64,000 bases of DNA from Streptomyces kaniharaensis. GTDB lineage: Bacteria; Actinomycetota; Actinomycetes; Streptomycetales; Streptomycetaceae. Made by a program: the position numbers and the translations under genes. Below, one piece after another: positions 62,385-64,000 of this stretch (position 1 is its first letter; each line of letters opens with the position of its first letter). Below the pieces are notes generated by a model that saw nothing but the letters and a program-made list of their open reading frames with translations, was not told the DNA's origin and searched no databases. Where the stretch lies: contig NZ_WBOF01000001.1 of NCBI RefSeq assembly GCF_009569385.1, positions 434,001-498,000 of the forward strand, read 5' to 3'.

Positions 62385-62414
62385 GGTGAGAGGAGCCTGC
62401 CGGCTTCCCTCACC
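62385..62414. terminator. Bidirectional hairpin between convergent genes
   Basis: GGTGAGAGGAGCC pairs with GGCTTCCCTCACC around a 4-nt loop: a 13-bp stem with one mismatch and one G-U pair, between the methyltransferase stop and the glycosylase stop. Confidence 0.7.
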
Positions 62415-62417
62415 GGC

Positions 62418-63287
62418 TCACTTCAGCAGCCGGGACAGCCGCCGGTCGGCCAGCGGCTTGCCACCGGTCTGGCAGGTCGGGCAGTACTGCAGCGAGGAGT
62501 CCGCGAACGACACCTCGCGCACGGTGTCCCCGCACACCGCGCACGGCTGCCCGGTACGGCCGTGCACCCGCAGCCCGAGCTTCTTCTCCGCCTTCAGCTC
62601 CCCCGCGGCCAGCCCGCGCGAGCGCTCGACCGCCTCGCGCAGCGTGCCGCCGAGCGCCTCGAACAGCCGCGCCGTCTCCTCCTCGGTCAGGCTCGACGCC
62701 AGCTTGTACGGGGACATCCGGGCCGCGTGGAGCACCTCGTCCGAGTAGGCGTTCCCGACGCCCGCCAGCACGCTCTGGTCCCGCAGCACGCCCTTGAGCC
62801 GGCGCCGCTCGCCGCGCAGCAGGGCCGCGAAGTCGTCCAGGGTGAAGCCCGGGTCCAGCGGGTCAGGGCCGAGCCGGGCCACCCCGGGCACCTCGGCCGG
62901 ATCCTTCACGACGTAGACGGCGAGCCCCTTCTTCGTCCCCGCCTCGGTGAGATCGAAGCCGTCCCCGGCTTCGCCCTCCAGGCGCAGCCGCAGCGCCAGC
63001 GGGTTCTTCGGGCTCGGGCGCGGCGGCTCGGCGGGCAGGCTGTCCTTCCAGCGCAGCCAGCCGGCCCGGGCCAGGTGGATCACCAGGTGCAGCCCGCCGG
63101 CCTCGATGTCCAGGAACTTGCCGCGCCGCGTCACCGGCCCCACCGTCCGCCCCTCCAGCGCGCCGACCGGCGGGTCGTATGTCTTCAGCGCGCTGATCGC
63201 CACCGGCTGCACGCGGGCGATGACACGCCCGGTCAGCCGCTCGGACAGGAAGGCGCTCAACGCCTCGACCTCGGGCAGCTCCGGCAT
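62418..63287 (-). CDS. Fpg/Nei-family DNA glycosylase
   Basis: 289 residues. It starts with MPELPEVE, supplying the N-terminal Pro nucleophile and Glu3 after Met removal. The helix-two-turn-helix is near VLAGVGNAYSDEVLH, and the C-terminal zinc finger has CAVCGD and CPTCQTGG. It removes oxidised bases and cuts the strand in base-excision repair. Whether it favours 8-oxoguanine (MutM) or pyrimidines (Nei) cannot be told by eye. Confidence 0.92.
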   Translation of the reverse strand: MPELPEVEALSAFLSERLTGRVIARVQPVAISALKTYDPPVGALEGRTVGPVTRRGKFLDIEAGGLHLVIHLARAGWLRWKDSLPAEPPRPSPKNPLALRLRLEGEAGDGFDLTEAGTKKGLAVYVVKDPAEVPGVARLGPDPLDPGFTLDDFAALLRGERRRLKGVLRDQSVLAGVGNAYSDEVLHAARMSPYKLASSLTEEETARLFEALGGTLREAVERSRGLAAGELKAEKKLGLRVHGRTGQPCAVCGDTVREVSFADSSLQYCPTCQTGGKPLADRRLSRLLK

Positions 63288-63474
63288 GCGCCCAGTCTCC
63301 CGCAGCCCACCACCTTCCGCGCCCCGACCGCCCGCGTCGGCTCACGCTCCGCACTCACCCACCGCCCGCGGGGACTCACGCTCCGCCACGCCCTCGTCCG
63401 ACCTTTGCCCGGGCGCCACTCCTGAGCGCAGGCTGGAACTGCCCGCGATCCACCGGAGGAGGTCCGGTCGAGTC

Positions 63475-63915
63475 ATGAGTACGTTGGAGGAACAGATCGA
63501 CATCGCCGTCCCCGTCCTCGCCGCCTGGGAGCAGCTGCACCGCGTGCACGACTACCCACGGTTCGTCGACGGGGTGCACAGCGCCTACCCGCACGGGCGG
63601 AACCTCGCGCACCTCGGGGTGGCGATCCGCGGCGCCGAGCGGGACGTCGAAACCGAGATCACCGATCGCGGCCGGGGCCGGGTGATGGCCTGGCGGACGC
63701 TGGACGGGCTCCACCTGAGCGGCGCGTTCGCGCTCCTGCCGCTCGACCCGCGGCACACCCGGCTGCAGATCCGGGTGGAGTACGACCCGGAGGCGATGCA
63801 CGATGCCTTCGGCGGGCCGCGGGGCTTCGCCCTGGCCGGGGCGATCGAACGGGCCGTGCGGAGCGACCTCGAACAGTTCCGCAGTCTGGTCGAAGAACGC
63901 GTCAACGCGGCATGA
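63475..63915 (+). CDS. SRPBCC-family polyketide cyclase/dehydrase-like protein
   Basis: 146 residues. The START-like pattern is EQIDIAVPVLAAWEQLHRVHDYPRFVDGVHSA at the N-terminus, followed by alternating strands and a long C-terminal helix (AIERAVRSDLEQFRSLVEERV). Such small proteins bind hydrophobic ligands; many streptomycete copies are stress-linked and not polyketide enzymes. ATG 63475 follows GGAGGAGG. The 85 nt to the window end show no gene. Confidence 0.85.
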   Translation: MSTLEEQIDIAVPVLAAWEQLHRVHDYPRFVDGVHSAYPHGRNLAHLGVAIRGAERDVETEITDRGRGRVMAWRTLDGLHLSGAFALLPLDPRHTRLQIRVEYDPEAMHDAFGGPRGFALAGAIERAVRSDLEQFRSLVEERVNAA

Positions 63916-64000
63916 GCCTGGCCCAGGACCTGTCCTGCTCGGCCAAGGCAACCGCCTGTTCCCCACCATTCGCTCCACTACGCCCGACCGGACGGCCCGA

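Overview
The window is very GC-rich, with strong third-position G/C bias, GTG starts, AGGAGG-like ribosome sites, twin-arginine and lipobox signals, and one rare TTA leucine codon. It looks like a streptomycete chromosome (Streptomyces or close kin). No rRNA, tRNA or CRISPR array was found.

Left end (1-12402, minus strand): most of a polycyclic tetramate macrolactam (PTM) biosynthetic operon of the frontalamide/HSAF/ikarugamycin class. In transcription order it has a fatty-acid-hydroxylase/sterol-desaturase protein (ftdA-like), one large iterative PKS-NRPS (KS-AT-DH-KR-ACP-C-A-PCP-TE) whose adenylation pocket reads as ornithine-type, and two phytoene-desaturase-like FAD enzymes, the second cut by the window edge. 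A divergent P450 (12695-13873) and a second, separately transcribed P450 follow.

16532-33384: a compact N-glycan utilisation locus. A secreted GH85 endo-beta-N-acetylglucosaminidase and a GH38 alpha-mannosidase form one operon. A LacI regulator, an ABC sugar importer without its own ATPase, a GH5 enzyme, a second GH38 and a ROK sugar kinase make up the rest. Two near-identical 14-nt palindromes flank the lacI gene and are the likely operators. The binding-protein gene carries a TTA codon, suggesting bldA-linked control.

33481-47793: mixed housekeeping and secreted-protein genes: DUF2267, a hot-dog thioesterase, a flavoprotein, a secreted tripeptidyl-aminopeptidase-like enzyme, a papain-inhibitor-like barrel protein, a phosphopantetheinyl transferase (able in principle to arm the PTM carrier domains), an orphan barstar, a lipoprotein polysaccharide deacetylase, a Tat-exported PHP phosphoesterase, an old-yellow-enzyme reductase, a DinB protein, a methyltransferase and a TetR/SMR efflux operon.

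48420-56978: an unassigned operon of an alpha-oxoamine synthase, a small membrane protein, a SAM methyltransferase, an MMPL exporter, a CPBP membrane protease and a PfkB-like protein lacking its catalytic Asp. An IS110-family element sits at or just before the start of the methyltransferase gene. This is the least explained part of the window.

57074-64000: M1 aminopeptidase, rhodanese, a small secreted protein, a second polysaccharide deacetylase, a DUF574-type methyltransferase, an Fpg/Nei DNA glycosylase and an SRPBCC protein.
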